Source of the DNA: Fallopia convolvulus
Lineage: Eukaryota > Streptophyta > Magnoliopsida > Caryophyllales > Polygonaceae
Direction: 5' to 3'
DNA: 64,000 bases
Assembly (NCBI GenBank): GCA_964016875.1
Contig: OZ024720.1
Coordinates: 17,224,242 to 17,288,241, forward strand
The notes beneath the pieces are model-generated. The model did not search any database. It was not told the origin of the DNA and saw only the letters and a program-made list of their open reading frames with translations. A program made the position numbers and the translations under genes. Position 1 is the first letter of the stretch; every line of letters starts with the position of its first letter. Below are positions 35,502 to 46,257 of the stretch, one piece after another.

Positions 35502-37287
35502 TCACTCGAAGGGGTTGTCACGCCTACGTCCTCTTTGGAGTCTCTCTTGCCGCTCCCTCTCGTACACTTGCTCTTGGTAGAAGTCTTGTGGTGGTGGTTG
35601 GAGTTGAGGATCCGGGCGCGTCCATTGGTCCTCACGGGAAGGGAAGTTCCCTCTCATCCATGTGTTGAAGCTATCTTGGACCCGCCACCTTTGGTCCTCC
35701 ACCTCTCTAAGCTCCTCCACCTCTCGCCTAGTGTAGCCGAGGGCTCGGTTCATCTCTTCTTGGCTAGCTTGGAAAGCACCTTGTTGTTGAAGCAATTGTT
35801 GTTGTTGTTGATACATGTGTTGTTGTTGAAGATTCACTTGATGGACCTCTTGAAGAACACTCTCTTGTTGAAGTTGAAGATGGGCCCTTTGGTTGGCCAA
35901 GAAGGACATGTCCACCTTTTGTTGTCGCTCGGGAAACACCATTCCCGGACCATACCATTGGGCGTAGCCTTCATAACCGCCACCTTGGGCTTGTTCTCGC
36001 CTTGCACCACTCCCCTCTCCATGCTCATAGTGCCTCGGGACCTCATCACCATAGAAGGCACCGGACTGACTTTGATGGAAGTCGGGCCCGATGGCATGTG
36101 TACGTCGGTCCGCCAATGTTGGAGCTTGGTGCGTGGCTCGGAGGTTGGCCATCAAGCCTTGGAAGCGCTCATCTTCTTCATTTTTCTCTTGATCGACGTC
36201 CATGTCTTCGCCACGAGGTGCAAACACAAAGTTATCTTGGTTGAAATCCGGTGAAGATGGAGGGGACGTAAACCGAATGTGTTGAGGTTGTTGTCGCCGC
36301 CCCTCTCTTGCACCTTCGGGGTCACCAAATGAGTGTGGCTTGCCCGCCCACACTTGGTACCAATTGTGATACCGAGAAAGATCATAGAGGTTGGGCACCA
36401 ACCGGATCGACACACCATCATAGTTCGAGTGAGGGGCCAAAGAAATCATGTAAAGCTTCTCCTTGATGATGTTGGCCTTCTTGAAATACTTCATGTTCAT
36501 ATACTCAACACCATTCGGAGCCGGAGAATACTTGTTAAGATCGACTCCTAGACGCACGGCTAGCCTTGCTATCATCCCGCCGAAGTAGATCCAAGAGGAC
36601 CTTTGGAAGTCTCGCACCATCTTGACCCACTCCCATGCAAAGTTTCATGGGCTTCTCGGTGTGGAAGAGCATCTCATGTAGCAACATAATCTCTTCCTTC
36701 ATCGGCTTGCTCAACTCATGACGAGCATAGATTGCACATCCCAAAACTCGCACGATGACCCGAAAAAGAGGGCTAGCAATCTCGGTTGTGGTGGCGCCCT
36801 TTCTCATCTCGCTCTTCCCGGCCACATGCCGCCACACTTGGTTCACCTTTTCGTTGTCGACGCCGATCTCTTCTTTTGGACATGGAAACCCGAAGTAGGT
36901 AGCCAAGTCCCTAAGAGAGAGATTGTGGTCCTCATTGCCCAATTGGAAGGTGATCGCCCCTTCCTCATCCTCCATATTATCATAAGTGCATTCAAAAGTG
37001 GCCATGAATTCCGAGGTGAGGGCGGGATAGTGGGTGTTGTCCCACCTTAGCATCCCATTGAGACCGATGTGGGAGTAGCACCTTGGAAGAGCTTGATCCA
37101 TGTCCATCTTCCTCACGGTTTCCCAATCAAGCCACCTCGTGTGATGCTTAAGCGCCATATACCTTGCATAACTCTCAACTTGCTCATCATCCTCCAAGTA
37201 AACATCATCCAACTTTGGCTCTTTTCTTGACTTCTTTGACTTCTTCTTCGGCCTTTCCGCATGAGATGATGAAGCTCTAGTCTCCAT
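35502..37287 (-). pseudogene. ORF-1-like gene of element A (Athila ORF-1 family-like), one frameshift
   Basis: The gene starts at ATG 37287 (METRASSS), just after an acceptor-like TGTGTGTAG. It begins with a basic KKKSKKS segment, then a folded domain (LPRCYSHIGLNGMLRWDN, ITFQLGNEDHNLSLRDLATY, YHNWYQVWAGKPHSFGD) like the Arabidopsis retrotransposon ORF-1 family (PF03078-like). It ends with a Gln-rich coiled-coil tail of about 150 residues. No signal peptide or membrane span is visible, so an envelope role is not supported by sequence. A 1-bp insertion near 36641-36648, absent from the copy at 54777-52987, shifts the frame. Function is unknown. Confidence 0.75.
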
Positions 37288-38612
37288 GGTACCTACACAC
37301 ATCCAACCAAACAAAAGGGTCCAAGATAAACTCCATACAACTCAACAAAAGCACTCATCAACACACAACAACTCATCAACACAAGGGGAACCCCATACTT
37401 AGTCTCTAAACACACATGCATCACAATCCAACATGAATCATCATGGATATCTTCTAACAATGGCTAAGCAAATGATCATACTACATCATGATTAGGCTAT
37501 AGCCAACAACAAAACACATGAATCCACATGATATCACAAGAAGAAAGAAAAAGCAACATGGATCGACTTCCAACCTATGTCGGGTCCGACACATCCTCAA
37601 CCTCGGTCCGACTTGATGGACCGACTTCCACAACTCGGGCCCGACTTACCTGGGCACGTCGATCTCGACCTAGTTCATGCTTCGACTCCTACCTCAAATC
37701 AACCCAAATCACTCTATCATGCACTTAAATTTCAAATTCAACCATCAAACATCCCTAATCGAAGTTCTAAATGGATCCAAGCATGCATAAACAACTTTGA
37801 AGCTCAATTTCACAAATCATGCAAATCCACCATTGATGCTCAAGCTCAAACTCTCAATCAAACATGGCATTACTCAATCTATGCAATGAAAGCACAAAAT
37901 TTCCAAGGAAATAGGTAGAGATCGAGTAACACATACCGGATTTGAAGAGTATTGAACTTTTAAACAAACAAACAACTTAGAACTCAAACTTTCTCAACCT
38001 AGATCGAGATGGGGGATGAAGAACGAGATTGAACTCGAAATTTCTCTTTGGAATCGGGTTAGGGAGGCTTTTTCGTGATTGGATTCGAGATGAAGAAAGG
38101 GAGGATGGGGGATCGAGCATGGTGAGAGGAGGCCGATTTTGAGAGTGTGAGGGAGATGGGTTGTATTTTGGGAATGGTGGTTAGTATGAAGATGGTAGGT
38201 AGGTGGGGGATGGCATTTAATGGGGGAAAGGGACAAATTAGGTCAAGGGCAAAATTGGCATTCCACCTAGTCAAATCGGGTCGGACCGACGTCGTGGACC
38301 GACGTCCCTGTGTCGGGCCCGACTTACCTGGGCTCGATGTGGGAGTATTAGGGTCACCAATTTTACTCCATCCTCTTGCAACTTCTTTCTCCATATTTCC
38401 ATTTATATATTTTTCTCACCTCAAATCCTACACAACCTTGAAGAATACACAACACCAAAAATCCACAAAATACTAGATAGAGATTGGTTAGAGAAAAGCT
38501 AGGCTAAACTAAGAAAAATCAAACTAAAATTACAAAAAGAAAGCTACTAGCTCGGGTTGCCTCCCGAGAAGCGCTCGTTTAGAGTCACTAGCTTGACTTC
38601 CTAACCTCAATC
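37288..38612 (-). other. Element A spacer between gag-PR and ORF-1
   Basis: No ORF supported. It stands where RT, RNase H and integrase would be expected in an autonomous relative. Two CGGNCCG motif clusters (about 37575-37675 and 38275-38335). It ends at an acceptor-like site before the ORF-1 ATG. Confidence 0.75.
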
Positions 38613-41507
38613 TCATGGCGGGTGAAACACGGTGAATTGCTCGCCATTGTTGTGCCCATTCCCATTGCCTTCATACCCATAAAACCACCAAGGATGGTCT
38701 ATATAGGCATGGCTCTCCGATCTCGGGCCTCTCTCATCATACTCCTCCAACGAATGAGATTTCTCCTCCTTACTTGCTCCATCATGTTCCTCTTTTCCTA
38801 CACCAAAGTTATCCAAAGAATTCCTAGGAGATTCTACCAATTCATCTTTCAAGTCACTAAGGCAAATGTAGGAGTCTCCTAAGTCATCTTTCAAATCACT
38901 TAAACAAATGTAGGAATCAAAAGTTTGGAAAGAATTGTGGTCATCACCAACATCAAAAGGATATAAGTAAGGATACTCTTCATTTCTCTTTGGGCTAGCA
39001 TTGATCCTTGACTCATCTTGTTCCTCAACTTGCTCCAACAACTCCCTTGCTTGTATTTGTTTATTGAACCCTTCATCACTTCTCAACACAATGACCTCTC
39101 TAGCAACTTCCACTTCTTCTCTTTTTCTCTTGGCACTCTCTTCAAGTTTGAGGATAGCCAAGGCGTCCGGCTCATTCAAAGCCTTGTTGAAGTTAAAATC
39201 GACCTTTTCTTCACCAATCTCAAAGGAAACTTTGCCGTTTTTGACATCAAACCTTGCCCCCGCCGTAGCTAAGAATGGTCTTCCTAAGATTATTGGGACC
39301 AAGGGGTCCTCGTGCATGTCCAAGATCACGAAATCATCGGGAACAAAGTACTTTCCAACTCGCACCGGCACGTCATCCAATACTTCCTTAGCCTTGATGA
39401 TGGAACCGTCGGCCATAGTTAGGGACATATCGGCTGGCTTAATTTCACCTAAATTTGCCCTTCTCCAAATACTAGCGGGCATCACCGAAACACTTGCCCC
39501 AAGGTCACATAAGGCTTGGAAGTTTTGAGACCCCACTCCAATAGTGATAGCAAACCGACCGGGATCTCCTAGCTTTTGCGGTAACTCCAAGGTCTTGACC
39601 TCATCTTGCATTTCTACTATGGACCTCTTCTTGCTCAAAATCTCCTTTAAAAACTTGGCATAGGATGGCATCTCGCTCAATGCATCGGTGAACGGGATAG
39701 AGATGTTCAAACCTTGCAAAAGGTTGAGAAACCTCTTGAACTTGTTCTCAACAACATCTTTCGGCTTCTTCGAGGGATATGGAAGAGTTGTTGCACCTTG
39801 AATCTTGCTTGGATCAACCTCCTTGGACTTCCCCACTTCACTTGCAACATTTCCTGGTTGGACCGACTTAGGCACCACGTAGGGCCCGATGTCGTGTATA
39901 ACGGTCCTGGGGCAAAGCTGAGGCAGAGTAGTCAGATCGACATCTGGGTACGTCGGGCCCGACTTACTCTCAACCTCGGTCCGGGGCAGAGGAGTTGTTC
40001 TTCCTGTTGGATCGACTTCAGGGAACCTCGGACCCGACTTGCTGGGTAAGTCGGTCCGGCTCTCTTCATTCTTGTTAGGCATGTGTGGCTCGAGTAGGTT
40101 TCGGCCACTTCTCAATCCAATTGCCCGGACTTCATTTTGATTGTTTTGAGCTCGGGGGTTCTCCTCGGGTCGGCCCAGAAGTCTCCCATTCTCTCTTTGG
40201 GCTTGAGTTGCAATTTGGGCAAATTGATTGTCGACTTGCCTCCTCCATGCACCAAACTCATTGAATTGGGTCCTCATCTCCTTGAACCCATCCCTCATCT
40301 CTTGAGCCAATGATTGTAGCTCATTGAATCCCGGTGGCCTATATGGTGGTGGTTGCAGCGCCCTTGGCTCGTTTTGGTTGAAGTTGTTGTTGTAGCCTTG
40401 AGCTTGACCGTTGTTCCACCGGCCATTACCACCATTGTTGAAGTTGCCTCTTCCACCGAAATTTCCTCGAACATAGTTTGCCTCCTCAATTTGCTCGGCC
40501 AAGCGCACTTGGCTCTCATTCGGACAAACTTGTGTAGCATGTGCAAAGGATCCACACCCCTCACAAGCTCTAGCATTTTGCTTGTAGTAGTGGACTTGCC
40601 TCTTAAGCTTGCTCACTTCACCTTCAAGGAATTGGAGCTTCACATCCTTGTCAATGTCTTCTCCCCTTGGATCATATAACTTCCTTGCACCTTCACCTTG
40701 AACTTTCACCTCTTTTCTAGCTTGACTCACCCCATACATGGCCTCATAATCAGATAGCTTGTCAAGTAGCTCCCAAGCTTGATCCGGTGTCAAGTCTATG
40801 AACCCACAATCGGTGTGGAGATTGAGCTTGTCCTTCGTTGCCGGATTGATGCCTTGGAAAAAGATGTCTTGGAGCACATATGGTTGTTGGCCATGAGTAG
40901 GACATTGGCGCAACATCTCCTTGAAACGGTCCCATGCTTCGAAGAGAGGCTCATTCGGACCTTGTTGAAAGCTTGGAATTTTCCTTCTTAGCTCGGTTGT
41001 CTTTGAGGGCGGGAAGAACTTCATCAAGAAAGCATCATGGAGTGCCTTCCAAGTTGTGATCGACCTAGGGGCTTGGCTCTCGAGCCAATGTGTGGCCTTT
41101 CCCCCAAGTGACCACTTGAACGCCTTTAGAAGCACATACTCCATCGTCTCCTCGTCGGTAGAGATCGTCTCACACATGTCCACAAAGCGTTTGACGTGCT
41201 CTATGGGACACTCATGTGGACGGCCCTCGAATTGATCACGCTTGATGAGGGAGATGAATTGCGTCTTGATCTCAAAATTCTTGGCAACCTCGGGAAGCAC
41301 AATAACCGGTTCGGGTAACCTCAACTCCGGATGCATGTATTGGCGTGCATTCTGGGGTAGAGCGTTGATTTGAGCCTCGGCCCTCATCCGTTGCTCCCGT
41401 TCTCTTCTTGCCACCGCCTCTTGATTGTCCTTCTCAAGTTGCAATCTAGCCATTTCGGCCCTAAGTCGAGCCAACTCCTCTTCACCATGGAGAGCTTGAT
41501 TCTCCAT
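38613..41507 (-). CDS. gag: Athila-like gag with protease-like C-terminal domain, intact (964 aa)
   Basis: An uninterrupted frame. Residues 1-50 are a charged helix (MENQALHGEEEL). Residues about 120-210 are the retrotransposon gag domain (AFKWSLGGKATHWLESQAPR). Residues about 315-330 are a zinc knuckle CEGCGSFAHATQVC. A Gln-rich and Pro-rich linker follows, then a protease-like domain with DLGASVSVMPASIW near residue 672 and IILGRPFLAT. The tail is acidic with a near-perfect duplication of SYICLSDLKD and ends HNNGEQFTVFHPP. Gag forms the virus-like particle and packages RNA; the protease would cut it. The frame stops here: no RT follows. Compared with element B, identity is very high up to CDLGAS and then lost. 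Confidence 0.9.
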   Translation of the reverse strand: MENQALHGEEELARLRAEMARLQLEKDNQEAVARREREQRMRAEAQINALPQNARQYMHPELRLPEPVIVLPEVAKNFEIKTQFISLIKRDQFEGRPHECPIEHVKRFVDMCETISTDEETMEYVLLKAFKWSLGGKATHWLESQAPRSITTWKALHDAFLMKFFPPSKTTELRRKIPSFQQGPNEPLFEAWDRFKEMLRQCPTHGQQPYVLQDIFFQGINPATKDKLNLHTDCGFIDLTPDQAWELLDKLSDYEAMYGVSQARKEVKVQGEGARKLYDPRGEDIDKDVKLQFLEGEVSKLKRQVHYYKQNARACEGCGSFAHATQVCPNESQVRLAEQIEEANYVRGNFGGRGNFNNGGNGRWNNGQAQGYNNNFNQNEPRALQPPPYRPPGFNELQSLAQEMRDGFKEMRTQFNEFGAWRRQVDNQFAQIATQAQRENGRLLGRPEENPRAQNNQNEVRAIGLRSGRNLLEPHMPNKNEESRTDLPSKSGPRFPEVDPTGRTTPLPRTEVESKSGPTYPDVDLTTLPQLCPRTVIHDIGPYVVPKSVQPGNVASEVGKSKEVDPSKIQGATTLPYPSKKPKDVVENKFKRFLNLLQGLNISIPFTDALSEMPSYAKFLKEILSKKRSIVEMQDEVKTLELPQKLGDPGRFAITIGVGSQNFQALCDLGASVSVMPASIWRRANLGEIKPADMSLTMADGSIIKAKEVLDDVPVRVGKYFVPDDFVILDMHEDPLVPIILGRPFLATAGARFDVKNGKVSFEIGEEKVDFNFNKALNEPDALAILKLEESAKRKREEVEVAREVIVLRSDEGFNKQIQARELLEQVEEQDESRINASPKRNEEYPYLYPFDVGDDHNSFQTFDSYICLSDLKDDLGDSYICLSDLKDELVESPRNSLDNFGVGKEEHDGASKEEKSHSLEEYDERGPRSESHAYIDHPWWFYGYEGNGNGHNNGEQFTVFHPP

Positions 41508-41726
41508 CCTTTTCCTTCTTCAGGCTTCTTTGAGAATACTTTCCGGATCACTCACAAACTCAAGCTCAAGTGTTCCTCGGGAGGAACGAGCTAGCATACA
41601 CCTACGAAACAAAGACACAAACCAAAACAAATCAAAAACAAACAAAGGGTTTGGGCTATTCCCTCACCCAAATCACTACGAAAACACAAGAAACTCACCA
41701 AATTGGCACTCAATGCACTTAGAATT
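41508..41726 (-). other. Element A leader between PBS and gag
   Basis: Non-coding leader of about 220 nt. On the minus strand it contains an acceptor-like TTTGTTTCGTAG before GTGTATGC. Element B has lost most of it. Confidence 0.7.
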
Positions 41727-41743
41727 CCCCGGAAACGGCGCCA
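41727..41743 (-). other. Element A primer-binding site (tRNA-Asp type)
   Basis: Minus-strand TGGCGCCGTTTCCGGGG, six bases after the 5' LTR end, is the type used by Athila elements. Confidence 0.88.
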
Positions 41744-41749
41744 ATCTTT

Positions 41750-43178
41750 TGATCGCTCGGTTATGCGAGGGTCTAGAGATACAATTTATAACCCGACCCC
41801 GTTGTAGCACGTGGTGGGCGTCGAACGCTCGGGAAATCTACTCGATTGAGGTGCCTAGACACTAGAAAGCTGGAAAGGAGAACTTAAAACAAAGGAAAAC
41901 AAAGAGAACAGTCGGGACCGACACAAGTGTCACGTCGGGCCCAATGTTGGCGACAAGAGGGAAGTCGGGTCCGACGTAGAGCAAGTCGGGCCCGAGGTAG
42001 CTGGGTTTTGTCGAACTCAAAGATTGAAAGTAGATCTTGGGCTTTTGGGTTCCTTCTCTAGTAGATTAAGGTTTTTCCTCCCCAATTCAAGCAATAAGTG
42101 ATGATCGGAATAGGATCGAATGCTTTCGCCCTCGTTCCAACCACTTCTACACATCGATCATTGGGGAAATCCCCTTCGAAGCAAGGTCTTGAGATGGACA
42201 AATGTTCACTTTCGCTACTTTGCCAATCACAAGCCTTGATTCGTTACTTTCGTAAGGAATTATAGCTTTATGTAGAGTGGGTTCCTAGATCAAGCACTCA
42301 AGGCTTATGGAATTGGGGTTTCTAACCCAACCTAGCTAGAGTTTTCCCCCATAACCCAAGATCAAGGAGATCTACTCCATATGGCAAACAAAGAAAGTAA
42401 ACAAATCACAAAGCAAAGCAATCAACATCATCAATCTCAAACCAAAGCAAAGTTTCATTCACAAATCAAAAGCAATCCACAAACTCCAATCAAAGGTTTC
42501 AAAATCCACAAAATCAAAACAAGTCAAGGCTAATCTATCAACAAAACCTATCAAATCTCCCTCTCTTGGGCCGATTCTCTCTCTTCTCCTTCTCCTCTCC
42601 TTCCTCCTTGCTCTCTAAGTATCCTCTTGAGAGTTTTTGAGGGTTGGTTCCTTGCTAAGTGTGGGAACCTCTCCCCTTTGTATGTGGGAACCTCCTTAAA
42701 TTAGAAGATAAGGGAGCCTTTATACATGAGGGGCAAAAGTGGTAGTTTACAATTTCGTGCCTTGGAGCCCAAGCAGTCAGCGACCGACTCGGACCGACAC
42801 GGAGCAACCTCGGGCCCGACTTATTGTGCAAGTCGGTCCGAGGTCGAAAAATTCAACTCGGGTCCGGCGTTGGTTGCAAGTCGATCCAGACCTCGTTCCA
42901 CCTTCTTCTTGTTGGCTTTTCTCTTGTTCTTCTTCATGGCTTGCTCCTCTCTTTCCCTCTTAAGCTCGGGCCTTGCTCCATGTTCCGATCCTCCTTCAAA
43001 ACGACCCTTGATCCATGCCAAAACACCTACAAAACACATAAAACGCGCATAGTCTCCGAATCTCATAGAAATACGGGAACTAAGATAAAAAGGAACAAAA
43101 CACACAAGAAAAGGGGAAAAAGAAACATATTTACAAAGGAAATCATATATAAAAACACCACCAAATAAAGAGACATCA
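41750..43178 (-). repeat. Element A 5' LTR
   Basis: 1,429 bp matching 32328-33757. In element orientation it starts TGATGTCTC and ends CGAGCGATCA, followed by the PBS. Confidence 0.93.
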
Positions 43179-43183
43179 ATTGT
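43179..43183. repeat. Target-site duplication ATTGT, right
   Basis: Second copy of 32323-32327. Confidence 0.95.
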
Positions 43184-43419
43184 CCTACTGATTCTGCTGA
43201 GATTAAGAAAATGGATAAAGTGCCATATGATGTTGTTGTGGGCTCTATGATGTATTCTATGCTATGTACTAGACCTGATTTGGCATTTGCAATTAGAGTT
43301 TTAAGCAGGTTCATGTCTAACCTTGGTGAGAAACATTGGTCTGCTATGAAGTATTGTCTCAGGTATATAGTAGGAACAAGAAAAATGGGGCTGGTATATG
43401 CTGAGCATAAACCCAATGA
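43184..43419 (+). pseudogene. Copia RNase H region, continuation after element A
   Basis: Continues the Copia frame broken at 32327: YDVVVGSMMYSMLCTRPDLA then HWSAMKYCLRYIVGTRKMGL, typical of the end of Copia RT/RNase H. It breaks off at about 43417-43423, where a Tat-type LTR begins, so the remainder and the 3' LTR are deleted or lie beyond the window. Confidence 0.88.
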
Positions 43420-44224
43420 TGGTGCTCAAAACGGTAGACTGGGAAGTGGGCCCGGGGTACGAGGAATAAACAGATCCGGCGGGGATTCCAAGGTGGATTA
43501 CGGGACCCATTACCTTAACCATCTCAAAATTAAACAAAACCCTACCTCCGCGAGGTTTCGAGACCTCGACAACGAGGTCTGTACCTCGTTGCTCGAAAGC
43601 CGACATCCCCGCCCTATATAGACCAGTCAACGATCACCACTTCATCACCCAATAGGCTACTGCCTCACGCTCAGCCAATCAAGGCTTGATCTCGGGCGTC
43701 CCACATCGAGCATACACCAAATCCCACCCTCTCAAAACACTATAAATAGGGGAGAACCTCGTAGGTGGCAAGAGGTCGAAAAACATCTTGAACTCAAGAA
43801 CTATCTTGCTAGTTGAAGATTGACGTGTTGAATCATCGTCAAAGACCTCGCTACAGACAAGTAAAGTCCACAAAATGACTTCAAGTCACATAAAGAGCCT
43901 TCACTCACATCAAAAGACCTCGCATCATCGTGTCGCATGCTAAAATCATCACGCACTAGCTCAAGCTACTCAATCTTGCCGCCAGAGTTTGTCGAACAAC
44001 CTGTAGGAGATAGAATCTCGTAGTGATGAGGAGATCTCGAACATTGTTAGATCGAGATCTTGAATACTGTTAGGAGGTCTAAGGTGTAAACCTTGTTTGT
44101 TTGTAACCTCGTGATTTGTAACCACGCTGTGAAAAAACAATAAATAAAGAGAAAGTGTTTGCATAATCGAATAATAGAATCTCGTTTCTTGTCTTCTAGC
44201 GACGGTTTATTTCGGGTTTCATCA
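43417..44224 (+). mobile_element. 5' LTR of a second Tat-type gypsy element
   Basis: The start is within 43417-43423 (TGATGGTGCTC or a TG just inside). A TATA box TATAAATA lies at 43741-43748, and the end TTTCATCA at 44224 comes one base before a PBS. Repeated ACCTCG/GAGGTC words occur throughout. Its sequence differs from the Tat LTR at 8726. Confidence 0.75.
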
Positions 44225-44225
44225 A

Positions 44226-44244
44226 TGGCTCCGTTTGTGGGAAC
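44226..44244 (+). other. Primer-binding site of the second Tat element
   Basis: TGGCTCCGTTTGTGGGAAC, a one-base variant of the TGGCGCCG...GTGGGAA type common in Tat elements, directly after the LTR. Confidence 0.7.
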
Positions 44245-44301
44245 TTCTTCATCCTAAGCAGTTTCTCGATTTGTGCAAACCTTGGCTTTGAACCCCTCAA
44301 A

Positions 44302-44753
44302 ATGACTTGTCCAAACAACTTTTTACCCCAACACCCCAATAACATGCCCGAGACCTCGCAATGGATGGCCACGGGACCTCACGGGTTGTCCGTTCGTGGT
44401 CCCTCCGGGTTGGACGTATACCTCGCCACAAAACCCTACCCATTCCAAAGGTACGAGCCGGGCGGTGCACCTCCGAACCCATATCCCTACACGGGCTATG
44501 GGCAGTACCAGCAGGGTTTCGCCCCATCATACGTCCGTGTCCCCGCCCCAGGCCAACCCCACTCCGAGTACGTACCCACGTACGTCCCTGGGCATGTGCC
44601 GGGACACGAGACGTCCACCAACGGCTCGTCAACGGAGAGGCCTCCCCGGGACCATGCAGATCTCGCGATCTCGTTCGCGACGTTAAAGAATGCAGGACAC
44701 GGAGTTGTCCGAAACGGCTAGGAGTGCTATGTACCCCCTAAAATCGAGGTCGC
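44302..44753 (+). pseudogene. Tat gag N-terminal fragment, cut by element B
   Basis: The frame MTCPNNFLPQ... is Pro/Gly/Tyr-rich (PYPYTGYGQYQQGF), as in Tat gag N-termini. It has TAG at 44719-44721, and element B begins at 44754. The rest of gag-pol should lie to the right of element B, outside the window. Confidence 0.65.
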
Positions 44754-45065
44754 TGATGTCTCTTTATTTGGTGGTGTTTTTATATATGATTTCTTTTGTA
44801 AATATGTTTCTTTTCCCCCTTTTCTTGTGTGTTTTGTTTCTTTTTAGCTTAGTTCCCGTATTTCTATGAGATTCGGAGACTATGCGCGTTTTATGTGCTT
44901 TGTAGGTGTTTTGGCATGGATCAAGGATCGTTTTGAAGGAGAATCGGAACATGGAGCAAGACCCGAGCTAAAGAGGGAAAGAGAGGAGCAAGCCATGAAG
45001 AAGAACAAGAGAAAAGCCAACAAGAAGAAGGTGGAACGAGGTACGGATCGAGTTGGAACCAACGC

Positions 45066-45150
45066 CGGACCCGACTTGATTTTTCGACCTCGGACCGACT
45101 TGCCCAGTAAGTCGGTCCCGAGGAGCTCCGTGTCGGTCCGAGTCGGTCGC
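45066..45150 (+). repeat. CGGNCCG motif cluster, LTR
   Basis: Motif starts at 45066, 45091, 45113, 45134, 45144 (spacings 25, 22, 21, 10). Confidence 0.75.
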
Positions 45151-45915
45151 TGGCTGGATTGGGCTCCAAGGCACGAAATTGTAAACTACCACTTTTGCCC
45201 CTCATCTATAAAGGCTCTCTTATCTTCTAATTGGAGGGGGTTCCCACACACTTAGCAAGGAACCAACCCTCAAAAACTCTCAAGAGGATACTTGGAGAGC
45301 AAGGAGGAAGGAGAGGAGAAGGAGAAGAGAGGGAATCGGCATAGGAGAAGGAGATTTGATAGGTTTGGTTGATAGATTAGCTTTGTCTTGTTTTGATTTT
45401 GTGGATTTGGAAACCTTGGATTTGAGTTTGTGGATTGCTTTTGATTTGTGAATGAAATTTGACTTTGGTTTGAGATTGATGATGTTGATTGCTTTGCTTT
45501 GTGATTTGTTTGCTTTCTTTGTTTGCCATATGGAGTAGATCTCCTTGATCTTGGGTTATGGGGGAAAACTCTAGCTAGGTTGGGCTAGAAACCCCAATTC
45601 CATAAGCCTTGAGTGCTTGATCTAGGAACCCACTCTACATAGAGCTACAATTCCTTATGAAAGTAAGGAATCAAGGCTTGTGATTGGCAAAGTAACGAAA
45701 GTGAACATTTGTCCATCTCAAGACCTTGCTTCGAAGGGTATTTCCCCAATGATCGATGTGTAGAAGTGGTTGAAACGAGGGTGAAAGCACTCGATCCTAT
45801 TCCGATCATCACTTATTGCTTGAATTGGGGTGGAAAAGCCTTAATCTACTAGATAAGGAACCCAAAAGCCCAAGATCTACTTTCAATCTTTGAGTTCGAC
45901 AAAACCCAGCTACAT

Positions 45916-46000
45916 CGGGCCCGACTTGCTCTACGTCGGTCCCGACTTCCCGCTTCGTCGCCAACATCGGGCCCGACGTGACACTTGTGTCGGTCCCGAC
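45916..46000 (+). repeat. CGGNCCG motif cluster, LTR end
   Basis: Motif starts at 45916, 45937, 45968, 45991 (spacings 21, 31, 23), alternating CGGGCCCGAC and CGGTCCCGAC. Confidence 0.8.
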
Positions 46001-46161
46001 TGTTCTCTTTGTTTTCCTTTGTTTTAAGATCTCCTTTCCAGCTTTCTAGTGTTTAGGCACCTCAATCGAGTAGATTTCCCAAGCGTTCGACACCCACCAC
46101 GTGCTACAACGGGGTCGGGTTATAAATTGTATCTCTAGACCCTCGCATTCGCCAGCGATCA

Positions 46162-46257
46162 AAAGAGGAGTTAGCTCGTTCCTCCCGAGGAACACTTGAG
46201 CTTGAGTTTGTGAGTGATCCGGAAAGTATTCTCAAAGAAGCTTGAAGAAGGAAAAGG
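46162..46257 (+). other. Element B leader with the PBS missing
   Basis: After the LTR end only AAAGAGGAGT precedes TAGCTCGTTCCTCC. Compared with element A, about 150 nt including TGGCGCCG are gone. Confidence 0.8.

Larger units (their letters stand above)
32328..43178 (-). mobile_element. Athila-like LTR element A, complete ends, non-autonomous
   Basis: A 10.85-kb element lies in minus orientation inside the Copia element, with TG...CA ends, two LTRs of about 1,430 bp, a tRNA-Asp-type PBS, a polypurine tract and perfect 5-bp duplications. Its gene content is gag plus a protease-like domain (38613-41507) and an ORF-1-like gene (35502-37287). RT, RNase H and integrase are absent. By eye the LTRs differ at roughly 27 places (about 98% identical), so insertion is fairly recent compared with its decayed Copia host. 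Confidence 0.93.
44754..46161 (+). repeat. Element B 5' LTR
   Basis: TGATGTCTC...GCGATCA, 1,408 bp, same family as the element A LTRs but more diverged from them. The end has lost the clean GCGAGGGT/CGAGCG symmetry (GCATTCGCCAGCGATCA). Confidence 0.92.

Noticed and set aside
35487..36254. 255-aa plus-strand ORF opposite the ORF-1-like gene (also 53026-53745)
   Set aside because: Leu-rich shadow of the Gln-rich coiled-coil frame on the other strand. It exists only because CAA/CAG runs read as Leu (TTG/CTG) in reverse.
35502..37287. Envelope gene
   Set aside because: Its position fits, but there is no signal peptide, cleavage site or transmembrane segment. The sequence fits an ORF-1-type protein better.
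39001..39528. 175-aa Ser/Thr-rich ORF opposite gag-PR (also 56473-57000 and 58328-58855)
   Set aside because: Antisense shadow conserved only because the gag-PR frame is conserved.
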